Source: CALANV01 sp036381615
GTDB taxonomy: Bacteria > Pseudomonadota > Alphaproteobacteria > CACIAM-22H2
NCBI GenBank assembly: GCA_036381615.1
Contig: DASVCL010000049.1
Location: forward strand, 1-64,000
Direction of reading: 5' to 3'
Length of the DNA: 64,000 nucleotides
In this document: piece after piece, positions 1 to 8,228 of the stretch
Layout: each line of letters opens with the position of its first letter
Position numbering within the stretch: the first letter of the stretch is position 1
Made by a program: the position numbers and the translations under genes
The notes under the pieces: generated by a model
What the model saw: only the letters and a program-made list of their open reading frames with translations
Told to the model about the DNA's origin: nothing
Databases searched by the model: none

Positions 1-50
1 GCTACCGGTCAAGACGGCCCGAACCACAGTACGATCGCCGCGGCGAGGAG

Positions 51-77
51 GGCTCCAGTGCAAAATGCACTGGAGCC
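51..77. terminator. Perfect stem-loop downstream of the TRAP binding-protein gene
   Basis: An 11-bp perfect inverted repeat (GGCTCCAGTGC and its complement) surrounds a 5-nt AAAAT loop, 13 nt beyond the stop of the leftward dctP-like gene. There is no T-run on either side, so it may stabilise the 3' end of the transcript rather than act as a classic intrinsic terminator. The 50 bases before it hold no gene that I can see. Confidence 0.55.
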
Positions 78-90
78 TATCGACTCAAGG

Positions 91-1083
91 TTACATTCCC
101 TCGCCGATCTTGCGAATCCGGTCGATCAGCTCTTTGCCGCCGACCTTGTCATAGAACTGCGGATAGATCGTCTCGGCCACACGCTGGAAGGGTTCGATGT
201 TCGGGTGCGTTACCGTCTTGCCCTGCTTGCGCCACTCCTCTTCGATTTTCTTGTTGTATTCCTCGTCGGCTTTCCGCTGCAGCGGCCGCGCTTCGGCCTC
301 GGCCTTCACGATCGCTTCGCGGATATCGTTGGGCAAACCTTGCCACCACCGCTCTGGAACCGAGAACGGGTAGAGCAGCACGACATGGTCCGTAACTGCG
401 GCGTACTCCAAGACCTCGATGTGCTTGAATTCGAGCTGGGCCGGTAGGCTGCCGTCGATTCCATCGATTACCCCTTGGCTCAGCGCCGTGTAGACCTCGG
501 TGATTGCCATCGGCACCGGAATCGCGCCGAATGCCTTATAGAGCGCGATGAAAGGCGGGGACTCCATGGTTCGGATCTTTAGTCCCCGGTAGTCTTCGGG
601 CGAATTGATCGGTCGCGTCCGATTCGACGTGTTGCGGGTGCCGATGACCCACCACCCGAGTACGCGGAATCCTTTTGCGATCATCTTCTTGTTGAATTCG
701 TCGCCGATCTCGCCGTCCACTACCTTGAACGCGTGCGCGGTGTTCTTGAACAGGAACGGTAGATTGAAGAGGTCGGCCTCGGGCACGAATGCGCTGAGCG
801 GACCGGTTGATATGACCGCGCCCTCGAGCGTGCCGAGTTGGAGAGCTTCATAGAGCTGCCGCTCACCCTTACCTAAGCTTCCCTTGTAGACCGTCACTTC
901 GACCCGGCCGTTCGTGAGCTCCTGGACACGCTTTTGGAAGTAGTCGGTGCCGACATACACGGTCGATTGCGGCTCGACGACGGAGGCGATCCGCATATTG
1001 ATCTTTTGCTGCGCATGAGCTTGCGCGACCCCAAACAGAAGCGTGAGCGCCGTCGCCGTGAAAAACCTGGCTAGTCGTTTCAT
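91..1083 (-). CDS. dctP: TRAP transporter substrate-binding protein (DctP family)
   Basis: This 330-residue protein is a periplasmic solute-binding subunit that delivers an organic acid to the TRAP membrane components. An N-terminal signal peptide (about residues 1-24, a basic start, a hydrophobic core and an AHA-type cleavage site) precedes a DctP fold that begins INMRIASVVEP. The family's central region around RTMESPPFIALYKAFGA and EVYTALSQGVIDGIDG is present; that region normally carries the arginine that binds the ligand carboxylate. Length is typical of the family. It is the last gene of the leftward operon of regulator, small permease, large permease and DUF4392 protein, 47 nt after the DUF4392 stop. 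The ligand cannot be read from sequence. The neighbouring CoA-catabolic operon suggests a carboxylate, and the LacI regulator a sugar-acid-like compound. Confidence 0.93.
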   Translation of the reverse strand: MKRLARFFTATALTLLFGVAQAHAQQKINMRIASVVEPQSTVYVGTDYFQKRVQELTNGRVEVTVYKGSLGKGERQLYEALQLGTLEGAVISTGPLSAFVPEADLFNLPFLFKNTAHAFKVVDGEIGDEFNKKMIAKGFRVLGWWVIGTRNTSNRTRPINSPEDYRGLKIRTMESPPFIALYKAFGAIPVPMAITEVYTALSQGVIDGIDGSLPAQLEFKHIEVLEYAAVTDHVVLLYPFSVPERWWQGLPNDIREAIVKAEAEARPLQRKADEEYNKKIEEEWRKQGKTVTHPNIEPFQRVAETIYPQFYDKVGGKELIDRIRKIGEGM

Positions 1084-1130
1084 CAGTTACCTCCCAAGGA
1101 ATGACAACGCATGTTTGACCCTGAACTCCG

Positions 1131-2237
1131 TCAGGTTGTCGCCCGCCGCCGGATCAGCGGCGTCGAAAATGGAGAAGGATCGCGAGCCGACTGCGCGCGA
1201 TAGATCTCCGCGAGCATGGCTACGACGGCGGCGTTGACGTCGGCGCCAATGCCATCGGCTGCCGGAATCGCCCGGCCGGACATGCCGTCCACGCCACCCT
1301 CTCGCACCGCGGTCGCGAGCAATGCGTGTTCGCGGTCTGGGGAGTGCAACAGCAATGGGTTCTCCCGAATCGCAGCCAGGCAGGTGGCGATTCCGTAGGC
1401 GCCCCAGTTCGACACAACGGCCGGAACGGCCAAATCGGACGGCGTCTGATCGGCAACCCCGCCATGGCAAGGGCAACCGCAATCCGTTCCGAACGGCAGC
1501 AGGGCGCGCGTGACTTCGGCGATCGGACCGAGCCCAAGCTCGTTGCCGCGATCGCCGACCCCGATCAGAAGCACTCCGCGACGTCTTGCCTCTTCAAAGG
1601 CGGGTTGGCCCTTGCTCGTTCCGGCCGAGATATCCGTACCGCCGACCATGTGGTAGACGCCGCTGCTGTTGGCGCCCGCCTTCTCGATCGCGATCAACGC
1701 AGCAGCACCATATTCGTCGATCCATCCGGCTGCTTGCGCGCGCGCCTCGGTCGGATCGCGCGAGAGTACCACGACGGAAGCAACGGGGCGATGGCGGCCA
1801 TTTTCATTTCTCAACAGGTCCGAATCGACGACCTGCAGCTCCGCCGTTCGGAGCAGCGCGCGCATCAGCCCGACGAGTTCCGGCTCGACTGCGATCACGA
1901 CGCGCGCCGAGAGACCCAGCGCGATGGCGCGGGCCAGCACGGCCGCTCCCAGAGGACCATCCGTTTCTCCGTATGGATGGTGTCCGGGAAGGATCAAGCC
2001 TGTCAGCATGACCACGGTCGCCCCTGGCGTCACACGCTCGCACAGCAACTCCGCGGCACGCAGGCAAAGCGGCCCCTGCTGCTGCAGCCGCCGGGCGCCT
2101 TCGTACAGCGGGCCGATTACGCCGTACGACAGAACGTCGATGCTGACCAATCGGTCGACGTTCTCGCCAATCTGATTCAGCAGGGGGTCGCGGTGCATCC
2201 GGAGCCTCGTCAATTCATCAAGACGTGAGGAAGCCAT
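1131..2237 (-). CDS. DUF4392 / D-glutamate cyclase-like C-terminal domain protein
   Basis: The 368-residue product matches the DUF4392 family, renamed after the C-terminal domain of D-glutamate cyclase, which converts D-glutamate to 5-oxo-D-proline. Seen here are the early segment that runs through TGLILPGHHPYGETDGPLGA, a central GADRGNELG-like stretch (GVGDRGNELGLG), a cysteine-rich GTDCGCPCHGG segment and a C-terminal VDGMSG...DGIGADVNAAVV motif, all usual for the family. I chose the ATG at 2237, which overlaps the dctM 3' end by 28 nt; an internal ATG at 2198 is possible. It sits inside a TRAP operon between dctM and dctP, which implies a role linked to the imported compound. The actual substrate is unknown. 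Confidence 0.75.
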   Translation of the reverse strand: MASSRLDELTRLRMHRDPLLNQIGENVDRLVSIDVLSYGVIGPLYEGARRLQQQGPLCLRAAELLCERVTPGATVVMLTGLILPGHHPYGETDGPLGAAVLARAIALGLSARVVIAVEPELVGLMRALLRTAELQVVDSDLLRNENGRHRPVASVVVLSRDPTEARAQAAGWIDEYGAAALIAIEKAGANSSGVYHMVGGTDISAGTSKGQPAFEEARRRGVLLIGVGDRGNELGLGPIAEVTRALLPFGTDCGCPCHGGVADQTPSDLAVPAVVSNWGAYGIATCLAAIRENPLLLHSPDREHALLATAVREGGVDGMSGRAIPAADGIGADVNAAVVAMLAEIYRAQSARDPSPFSTPLIRRRATT

Positions 2238-3487
2238 AGCGACAGGTCGGGAACGAGAATGAGCACCACGAGCAAGCCCCCGAGCGCGAGAAGAAACGGC
2301 CAGACGGTCCGCGTGAACGCCTCGACGCTGATCTGTCCGATCGAGCAGGTGACGAACATCGCCAGACCGACCGGCGGCGTGATTAGGCCGATCGTCAGGT
2401 TCACGCACAGAACGATGCCGAAATGCACCGGATCGATGCCGAATTGGGGCAGGATCGGCACGAGGATCGGGGTCAGCAGAACAAGCACGGCGGTAACCTC
2501 CATCACGCATCCGAGAATGAGGACCAGGAGGTTCGCCAGAAGCAGAAATACGAGGGAACTGGAGGAAAACTCGGTGACGAGGGCTGCGACGCGATCGGCC
2601 GCTTGATAGAGCGCGAGGATGTAGTGAATGAGGCTGGCCGTCGCAATGAGCAGCATCACGCTGCCGAGAACGATCACGGTTTCATGGCAGGCCTTCATGA
2701 TCTGCTCGATTCCGAGTGTTCGATAAACGAGCGTACCGATCAGAAGCACATACGCCGTGGCAATGGCGCCGGCCTCGGTCGGCGTGAATACGCCCCACCG
2801 GATGCCGCCGACGATTCCGAGGGGTAGGACGAGATCAAGGGCGGAATGCACGAGCGCGCGACAACGCTCTCGTGGTGATGCACGCGGAAGCGGTGCGCCG
2901 AAGTTGGTCCGGACGACGAGCACGTGGCTGACGACCATCAGGACGACGGCCATCAAGAGGCCCGGAATGATTCCGGCCAGGAAGAGTCGGCCGATCGAAA
3001 CGTTCCCCATCGCGCCGTAGATGATCAGGACAATGCTCGGCGGGATCACGGGGCCCAGCGCACCCGCGCATGCGGTGAGCGCGACGGCGAAACGCCGGTC
3101 ATATCCTGCTCGGTCCAAGGCGGGGATCATGGTGCTGCCGAGGGCCGCCGCATCGGCCGTGCCGGATCCCGAGACGCCTGCCATCAAGGTGCCCGCGAGT
3201 ACGACGGTATGGGCAAGGCCGCCACGGATGTGGCCGATCAGCGCTTGCGCGAGGCTCGCGACGCGATGGATCACGCCCGCTTCGGCCATCAGGCTTCCGG
3301 TGAGAATGAAGAACGGCACTGCGAGCAGCGGAAAGGAGTTGAGTCCGTCCTGCAGCTGCTGCGGTACGATGATCAGATCGACTCCTGTCGTCGTGACGAT
3401 ATGGAACAGTGCCGCCACCAGCATGGCGAAGGCGACCGGAAAGCCCAGCGCCATCAATGCCAGAAAGAGGGCGAAGATCACGATCAT
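2210..3487 (-). CDS. dctM: TRAP transporter large permease (DctM family)
   Basis: This is a 425-residue, very hydrophobic inner-membrane protein with about 11-12 predicted helices. It is the ion-coupled transport channel of a TRAP system. DctM hallmarks include FPLLAVPFFILTGSLM, the GSGTADAAALG segment and the IPPSIVLIIYG motif. The start is the ATG at 3487, which overlaps the dctQ stop (ATGA), so translation is probably coupled. Upstream in-frame codons were rejected because they are not membrane-like. It works with the DctQ upstream and the DctP at 91-1083. Confidence 0.93.
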   Translation of the reverse strand: MIVIFALFLALMALGFPVAFAMLVAALFHIVTTTGVDLIIVPQQLQDGLNSFPLLAVPFFILTGSLMAEAGVIHRVASLAQALIGHIRGGLAHTVVLAGTLMAGVSGSGTADAAALGSTMIPALDRAGYDRRFAVALTACAGALGPVIPPSIVLIIYGAMGNVSIGRLFLAGIIPGLLMAVVLMVVSHVLVVRTNFGAPLPRASPRERCRALVHSALDLVLPLGIVGGIRWGVFTPTEAGAIATAYVLLIGTLVYRTLGIEQIMKACHETVIVLGSVMLLIATASLIHYILALYQAADRVAALVTEFSSSSLVFLLLANLLVLILGCVMEVTAVLVLLTPILVPILPQFGIDPVHFGIVLCVNLTIGLITPPVGLAMFVTCSIGQISVEAFTRTVWPFLLALGGLLVVLILVPDLSLWLPHVLMN

Positions 3488-3921
3488 GCCGAACCCCCCG
3501 ATCCGCGCCGCCACCGAGCAAGCACGTCGCGGGCGATGTATCCGGCAATCAACAGGGCGGACACCGGAGCGGATGCGTAAATCACGCTCATCGGCAGCCC
3601 GAGCGCCGGCGAGGTTTGGAAATGGAAAATCTGCGCCAGGCGAATCCCTTGCCAGATCACGACCCCGAGCGCGGCGATACAGGCAAGATCGACGGCGGTG
3701 GCCCACAAGCGTCCGAGCCGACCGTACAGGAACGCCAGCTGGAAATGCTGTCGGTGCTTTGCAGCCACTGCCGCGGCAAGCAACGACGTCCAGATCAACA
3801 GGAATCGCGCCAGCTCTTCTGGCCACGGCATGCCCAGTCCCATCAGGAACCTGTCGGCGACGCCGATGAGCGTCGTCAGCACCATCGCAACCAGAAGTAA
3901 GACGGTTGCAATCTCAAGCAC
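3484..3921 (-). CDS. dctQ: TRAP transporter small permease (DctQ family)
   Basis: The 145-residue protein has four predicted membrane helices and the DctQ signature PWPEELARFLLIWTSLLAAA near residues 32-51. It is the small membrane subunit that bridges the binding protein and the large permease. Its 5' end overlaps the lacI-type gene by 8 nt and its 3' end overlaps dctM by 4 nt, so regulator and transporter are in one transcript. Confidence 0.9.
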   Translation of the reverse strand: MLEIATVLLLVAMVLTTLIGVADRFLMGLGMPWPEELARFLLIWTSLLAAAVAAKHRQHFQLAFLYGRLGRLWATAVDLACIAALGVVIWQGIRLAQIFHFQTSPALGLPMSVIYASAPVSALLIAGYIARDVLARWRRGSGGSA

Positions 3922-5056
3922 GCCTTTCTCCTGCGTCGTGCTTCATCGGATCGTCTGGCGGTTTCTGGGCTGTCGCGTTTTCAGCTGAGCTGGGCCGGTC
4001 GAGATGTTCGGCCAGGAGTTCGTAGCCGGGAGGTATCCGTGCCGAACCGCGAATGAGCATGTTGCCGTGAACGTAGATGGCTTCGGGGGGGCGATTCGGA
4101 TCCTCGATGCGGGCCGTAAGAAGATCGATCGAGCGCTCGAACAGAATGTCGGCCGGCTGCGCGATCGTCGTGAGGCGGTAGGCCGGCCAAGCCGAAGCGC
4201 GAATGCCGTCGAATCCGATGACCGATATGTCGTCGGGCACGCGCAGGCCGGCTTCGCGGATCGCATCGAGTGCAGCGAGCGCCATGATGTCGCTCGAGGC
4301 GAAGATGGCGTCGGGCCGCGGCGTCAGCGAGAGGAGCCTTTTCGTGGCCTGATAGCCGCCGGCGAAGGTGAAGCCACCTTCCTCGCGCGCGTAAATCTCT
4401 CGCCCGGCGGCGGCGAGGCCGGCCCGGAAGCCGGCCTCGCGGTCATGGGCGATGATCGAGTTTTGGCGTCCGGCGATGAATGCAATTCTGCTGTGACCGC
4501 CTGCGATCAAAAATTCCGCAATTCGTTGGCTGCCGGCGAAGCTGTTGCACAGGACCGACGATGCCTTCGTTTCCGGCATCGTCCGGTTCAACAGGACGAC
4601 CGGCACGCCATAGCGCGTGCAAGTCGCGACCGCTTCCTTTGAAACGGGCACCGACGCAAGAATGATGCAGCCGTCGAGCCGGTACTGAAGCATGCTCGGA
4701 ATGACGTCCGCGAGGTCGCCGTTCGTTGCGACCTGCAGCAGCAGAACCTGCATCTCGCGGCGCGAGACATGCTTCGTCAGTTTCTCGAGCTGCTCTTCGA
4801 AAAACGGGTTCTCTGTCTCGGCGATGACGAACCCGATGATGCCGCTCCGGCGCGTTACGAGTCCGCGGGCGATCGCGTTGGGCTGGTAGCCGAGTTCTCG
4901 CGCGATCGCCATGACCGCCGCGCGGGTCTTTTCGGAGATGCTGCGATGGCCTTTGAGGGCACGTGAGACGGTGGACTTCGAGACCCCGAGACGTGCCGAG
5001 ATCATATCAACCGTAGGCAGCGAGCCGCCGCTGCCCCGACCCCGCTTTCCTCCCAT
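3914..5056 (-). CDS. LacI/GalR-family transcriptional regulator
   Basis: The product has 380 residues. A LacI helix-turn-helix and hinge occupy about residues 14-65 (VDMISARLGVSKSTVSRALK, then YQPNAIARGL). A periplasmic-binding-protein-like effector domain follows, with typical IAFIAGRQNS and DDISVIGFDG segments. LacI proteins are homodimeric repressors or activators that respond to small, usually sugar-like ligands. The gene is first in the leftward TRAP operon and divergent from the catabolic operon starting at 5338. Two copies of a palindromic operator in the intergenic region suggest autoregulation and control of both operons. About 33 residues follow the end of the usual core (after GYELLAE), forming a non-conserved tail. 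Confidence 0.93.
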   Translation of the reverse strand: MGGKRGRGSGGSLPTVDMISARLGVSKSTVSRALKGHRSISEKTRAAVMAIARELGYQPNAIARGLVTRRSGIIGFVIAETENPFFEEQLEKLTKHVSRREMQVLLLQVATNGDLADVIPSMLQYRLDGCIILASVPVSKEAVATCTRYGVPVVLLNRTMPETKASSVLCNSFAGSQRIAEFLIAGGHSRIAFIAGRQNSIIAHDREAGFRAGLAAAGREIYAREEGGFTFAGGYQATKRLLSLTPRPDAIFASSDIMALAALDAIREAGLRVPDDISVIGFDGIRASAWPAYRLTTIAQPADILFERSIDLLTARIEDPNRPPEAIYVHGNMLIRGSARIPPGYELLAEHLDRPSSAENATAQKPPDDPMKHDAGERRA

Positions 5057-5072
5057 AAATCAACGCCTTCTA

Positions 5073-5092
5073 TTGGGCAATCGATTGCGTAA
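5073..5092. promoter_or_regulatory. Predicted LacI-type operator, copy 1
   Basis: TTGGGCAATCGATTGCGTAA contains the perfect 12-bp palindrome GCAATCGATTGC (5077-5088) with the central CG typical of LacI-family sites. It begins 17 nt upstream of the lacI start codon, where binding would block leftward transcription. It matches the reverse complement of the copy at 5210-5229 at 17 of 20 positions. Confidence 0.7.
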
Positions 5093-5209
5093 CAACGACT
5101 CGATCAGACCACGATTGCCGATGTTTCGTCAAGGAAAGCTCTCAACGCCTATCTAGATCATTGATATTAAATAATAATTTGGAGCACTTCGGGGTGCCCT
5201 CGTAACCCG

Positions 5210-5229
5210 TTACGCAACCGATTGCATAA
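5210..5229. promoter_or_regulatory. Predicted LacI-type operator, copy 2
   Basis: TTACGCAACCGATTGCATAA is an imperfect palindrome whose reverse complement matches the operator at 5073-5092 in 17 of 20 bases. It lies 7 nt upstream of a possible -35 element (TTGACG, 5236-5241) of the rightward operon. A further inverted repeat, CGTAAC/GTTACG (5201-5214), overlaps its left edge. The centre-to-centre spacing from copy 1 is 137 bp, so looping is possible. Confidence 0.65.
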
Positions 5230-5337
5230 AATTCCTTGACGACGTGCTGGTGAGGTTCTTACCGTCAAGGGCAGTGACACCGGGGTCTGGCTGACCGGGC
5301 CGCGGCAAGAGACAGGAACATTAGGGAGAAGCGCCAA

Positions 5338-6510
5338 GTGCTGGACGCACTGCCGGAAGAGCTGCGCCAATTCCGCGACAGCCTGAACCGTTTTCTCGCC
5401 GACGAGATCGAGCCGCGGGCCGCGGAGATCGAGCGCACGAACGATATCCCCGATGCGATCCTCGCCAAGGCGGCGGAGCTCGGCCTCTTCGGCATGTCGA
5501 TCCCGGAAGAATACGATGGTCTCGGCACCAGCGAGATGGTCTCATGCGTCGCACTCGAGACCCTGAGCCGCGGGCCGGGCGGCGTCACGTTCTATCTCGC
5601 GCCGAACGCACCGGCGGCGGCCATCCGATTCGCCGGCAATGAAGAGCAGCGTCGACGGTTTCTTCCGCCGATGGCGCGAGGCGAGTCCTTCGCGGCGTTC
5701 TGTCTGAGCGAGGCCGGTGCCGGATCCGATGCCGCCGGAATCAAGACCCGTGCGGAGCGCAAAGGAAACCGGTGGGTCATCAATGGCAGCAAACTGTGGA
5801 TCAGTCGCGCGCGACGCGCGAGCACGTTCCTTGTTTCCGCCGTGACCGACCCGTCGAAACGCGGGAAGGGGGGAATCACCATCTTCGTGATGGAAAAACG
5901 CCCGGGCATCGTCGTCGGCAAAAGCGACTGGCAGATCGGGTTGCGGGGCTCGGGCAGCGCCGAAGTGAGCTTTCAGGACGTCGAGGCCACGGACGCCGAT
6001 GTTCTGGGTACGGTCGGCGGCGGGTTCGACGTCCTCAAGTTCATTCTGGGTCGTGCGCGGCTGTGGGCGGCCGCGCGCGCCGTCGGCATCATTGCGCGTT
6101 CGCTCGAGCTCTCGCTTGAGCACGCAGCCAGCCGCGAGCAGTTCGGTCAGAAGATCGGCGATTTTCAGGCAATCAAGCTGAAGCTCGCCGACATGGCGAC
6201 GGACCTCTATGCGTCGCGGCTCATGGTTTATCGCGCGGCGCAGCTTTTCGAGGCCGGCCACGACGCCGCGCAAGAGGCGTCCATCGCCAAGCTTTACGCC
6301 ACTGAGGCGGCGAGCCGCGCGGCGGACATGGCGATCCAGATTCACGGCGCGATGGGCGTCTCCCAGGAGTTTCACGTCGAGCGTCTTTATCGCGACGCGC
6401 GCGCCTACCGGATCCTCGACGGAACCTCGGATATTCAGCGCCTGATGATCGCCAGCCGCGTTCAACGTGCGGGCTTGGGCGAAACGATTGCGCCGGGGGG
6501 GCTCCTGTGA
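5338..6510 (+). CDS. Acyl-CoA dehydrogenase family protein
   Basis: This 390-residue FAD enzyme would introduce an alpha,beta double bond into an acyl-CoA. The N-terminal helical domain, the FAD/substrate segment FCLSEAGAGSDAA (about 121-133), the beta domain and the C-terminal helical domain with REQFG (266-270), QIHGAMG (334-340) and LDGTSDIQR (360-368) are all present. The usual catalytic glutamate of medium-chain enzymes sits in YEGTS; here the aligned residue is Asp361. A GTG start was chosen with AGGGAGAAG upstream; no in-frame ATG lies before the conserved N-terminus. It is the first gene of the rightward operon and its stop overlaps the next start by 4 nt. Confidence 0.93.
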   Translation: MLDALPEELRQFRDSLNRFLADEIEPRAAEIERTNDIPDAILAKAAELGLFGMSIPEEYDGLGTSEMVSCVALETLSRGPGGVTFYLAPNAPAAAIRFAGNEEQRRRFLPPMARGESFAAFCLSEAGAGSDAAGIKTRAERKGNRWVINGSKLWISRARRASTFLVSAVTDPSKRGKGGITIFVMEKRPGIVVGKSDWQIGLRGSGSAEVSFQDVEATDADVLGTVGGGFDVLKFILGRARLWAAARAVGIIARSLELSLEHAASREQFGQKIGDFQAIKLKLADMATDLYASRLMVYRAAQLFEAGHDAAQEASIAKLYATEAASRAADMAIQIHGAMGVSQEFHVERLYRDARAYRILDGTSDIQRLMIASRVQRAGLGETIAPGGLL

Positions 6511-8228
6511 GCCTCCGCCTCGATCTTCGCGAAGAGATCGACGTCGACGTTCTGGTCGTCGGTGGCGGCGGGGCCGGATTACGGGCGGCCTACGAAGCGT
6601 CCAAGGCAGGCGCCCGGACCGCCCTTCTCCTGAAGGGCCGTGTGACGGCGAGTGGCGCTACGGCATTCGGCGTCGCGTCGCTTGCCGGCTTCGCGGTCCC
6701 GGATGGGAAGGGGGATCCACTCGATTCTCCCGACGTCCATTTCGACGACATCATGCGCGCGGCGTCGGGCTGTGCCGATCCGAAGCTCGTGCGCGTCCTG
6801 GTCGACGAGGCCGTATCCGTCGCCGAAGATCTCGAACGTTGGGGCGTGCCCTTCGTGACCGACCCCAACACCGGCAGCGTTCTCGTCGCGATGGGCGATT
6901 TCGCCTCGCGTCCACGCAATCGGAAGATCTACCACCACGGCAAGCCGATCACCGTCGCCCTGAAGACCGAGATTGAACGCACCGGCGTCCGGATCATCGA
7001 CCGGTCGGCGGCACTCGGCCTGTTGCAGAGCGACCGCGGCGTCGACGGCGTCTTGGCCATCGATTCGGACGGCAGGCTCATCGCCATCCGTGCCGGTGCG
7101 GTCGTGCTCGCCACGGGCGGCGCGGGGCAGCTCTTCAAGTTCAGCCTGATGCCGCCCGACATCACGGGCGACGGCTACGCCTTCGGTTATCGGGCCGGCG
7201 CGACGCTCGTGAACATGGAATACATGCAGGTCGGCTTCGGGACGATCCGGCCGGCCCTCAACATCATCATGGCCTGGTTTTGGGCGCTGTTCCCGAAATT
7301 CGTCGACCGCGACGGGCGTCCAATCCTGGACGGGATCCTGCCGGACGGGCTTACGCCAGAGCAGGTCATGAAGGCGAAGGTCAAGCACTATCCCTTCAGC
7401 ACGTCCGACGATTCCAAATGGCTCGAGATCGGCGCGAAGCGGGCGATGAGCGAGGGACGGACGACCGATCTCGGCGGATTCTACCTGGACCTGCGCGAGG
7501 TCGACGAGAGCGTGCTTCCCAAAGGCAGCGATCTCGCCGTGATGTGGCCGATCTCGAAGGGGTGGCTGCTCAGGAAGCATATGGACGTGACCAAGGAACC
7601 GCTGTCGATCGGGCTTTTCGGGCATTCGATCAACGGCGGCCTTGTGATCGACTCTCATGGGCAATCCACGGTTCCCGGCCTTTTCGCGGTCGGCGAAACG
7701 GCCGGCGGGCCTTACGGCGCCGACCGGCTCGGCGGCAACATGCTGCTGAACTGCCAGGTCTTCGGCAAGCGCGCCGGTCGCCGGGCGGCGGAGGTCGGTC
7801 GCGCGCGCCGGCATGGCGCCGCGGTGTCAACGAAGCTTCCCGAACTCGACATTCTGCGCCGGTCGCGCGGCGCACGCGATCCCCGCGAGGCGACCCTTCG
7901 CATCAAGGAAGCCATGACGCGCGACGTGCTTGCGGTACGGACCGAGCGGGGCCTGGTACGCGCCGCCGAAGAGCTTTCCGCACTTCGCGACGAGATCGAG
8001 GCTGGCGTCTTCAATGCAGACACGCCGAAGCGGCTCATTGAGCTCCATGAGGCGCTGAGTCTTCTGGACACGGGACAGATGATCATCGCGGCGGCGCGAC
8101 TTCGAACGGAGACCCGCGGCAGCCATTATCGTGAAGATTTCCCGTCCACGGATCCGGATTGGACCTGCCCGATCTTCGTGCGGCGCAGCGGCGGCGGACC
8201 CGAGGTCGAGCCGGGGCGGTTCGCATGA
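6507..8228 (+). CDS. FAD-dependent oxidoreductase, fumarate reductase/succinate dehydrogenase flavoprotein type
   Basis: The 573-residue product has an N-terminal dinucleotide-binding fold (VDVLVVGGGGAGLRAAYEAS, about residues 12-31) and the C-terminal FAD motif GLFAVGETAGG...GADRLGGN usual in the FrdA/SdhA/NadB/AprA superfamily. The arginine of GADRLGGN is the position that binds substrate carboxylate in this group. No iron-sulfur or membrane-anchor partner gene is adjacent, so a respiratory complex is unlikely. A soluble dehydrogenase or reductase acting on a pathway carboxylate is more probable. The GTG start overlaps the acyl-CoA dehydrogenase stop, and the 3' end overlaps the enoyl-CoA hydratase start (ATGA). 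Confidence 0.85.
   Translation: MSLRLDLREEIDVDVLVVGGGGAGLRAAYEASKAGARTALLLKGRVTASGATAFGVASLAGFAVPDGKGDPLDSPDVHFDDIMRAASGCADPKLVRVLVDEAVSVAEDLERWGVPFVTDPNTGSVLVAMGDFASRPRNRKIYHHGKPITVALKTEIERTGVRIIDRSAALGLLQSDRGVDGVLAIDSDGRLIAIRAGAVVLATGGAGQLFKFSLMPPDITGDGYAFGYRAGATLVNMEYMQVGFGTIRPALNIIMAWFWALFPKFVDRDGRPILDGILPDGLTPEQVMKAKVKHYPFSTSDDSKWLEIGAKRAMSEGRTTDLGGFYLDLREVDESVLPKGSDLAVMWPISKGWLLRKHMDVTKEPLSIGLFGHSINGGLVIDSHGQSTVPGLFAVGETAGGPYGADRLGGNMLLNCQVFGKRAGRRAAEVGRARRHGAAVSTKLPELDILRRSRGARDPREATLRIKEAMTRDVLAVRTERGLVRAAEELSALRDEIEAGVFNADTPKRLIELHEALSLLDTGQMIIAAARLRTETRGSHYREDFPSTDPDWTCPIFVRRSGGGPEVEPGRFA

Noticed and set aside
1326..2228. 300-codon frame on the plus strand
   Set aside because: It mirrors the DUF4392 gene, which has clear family motifs; the plus frame has none.
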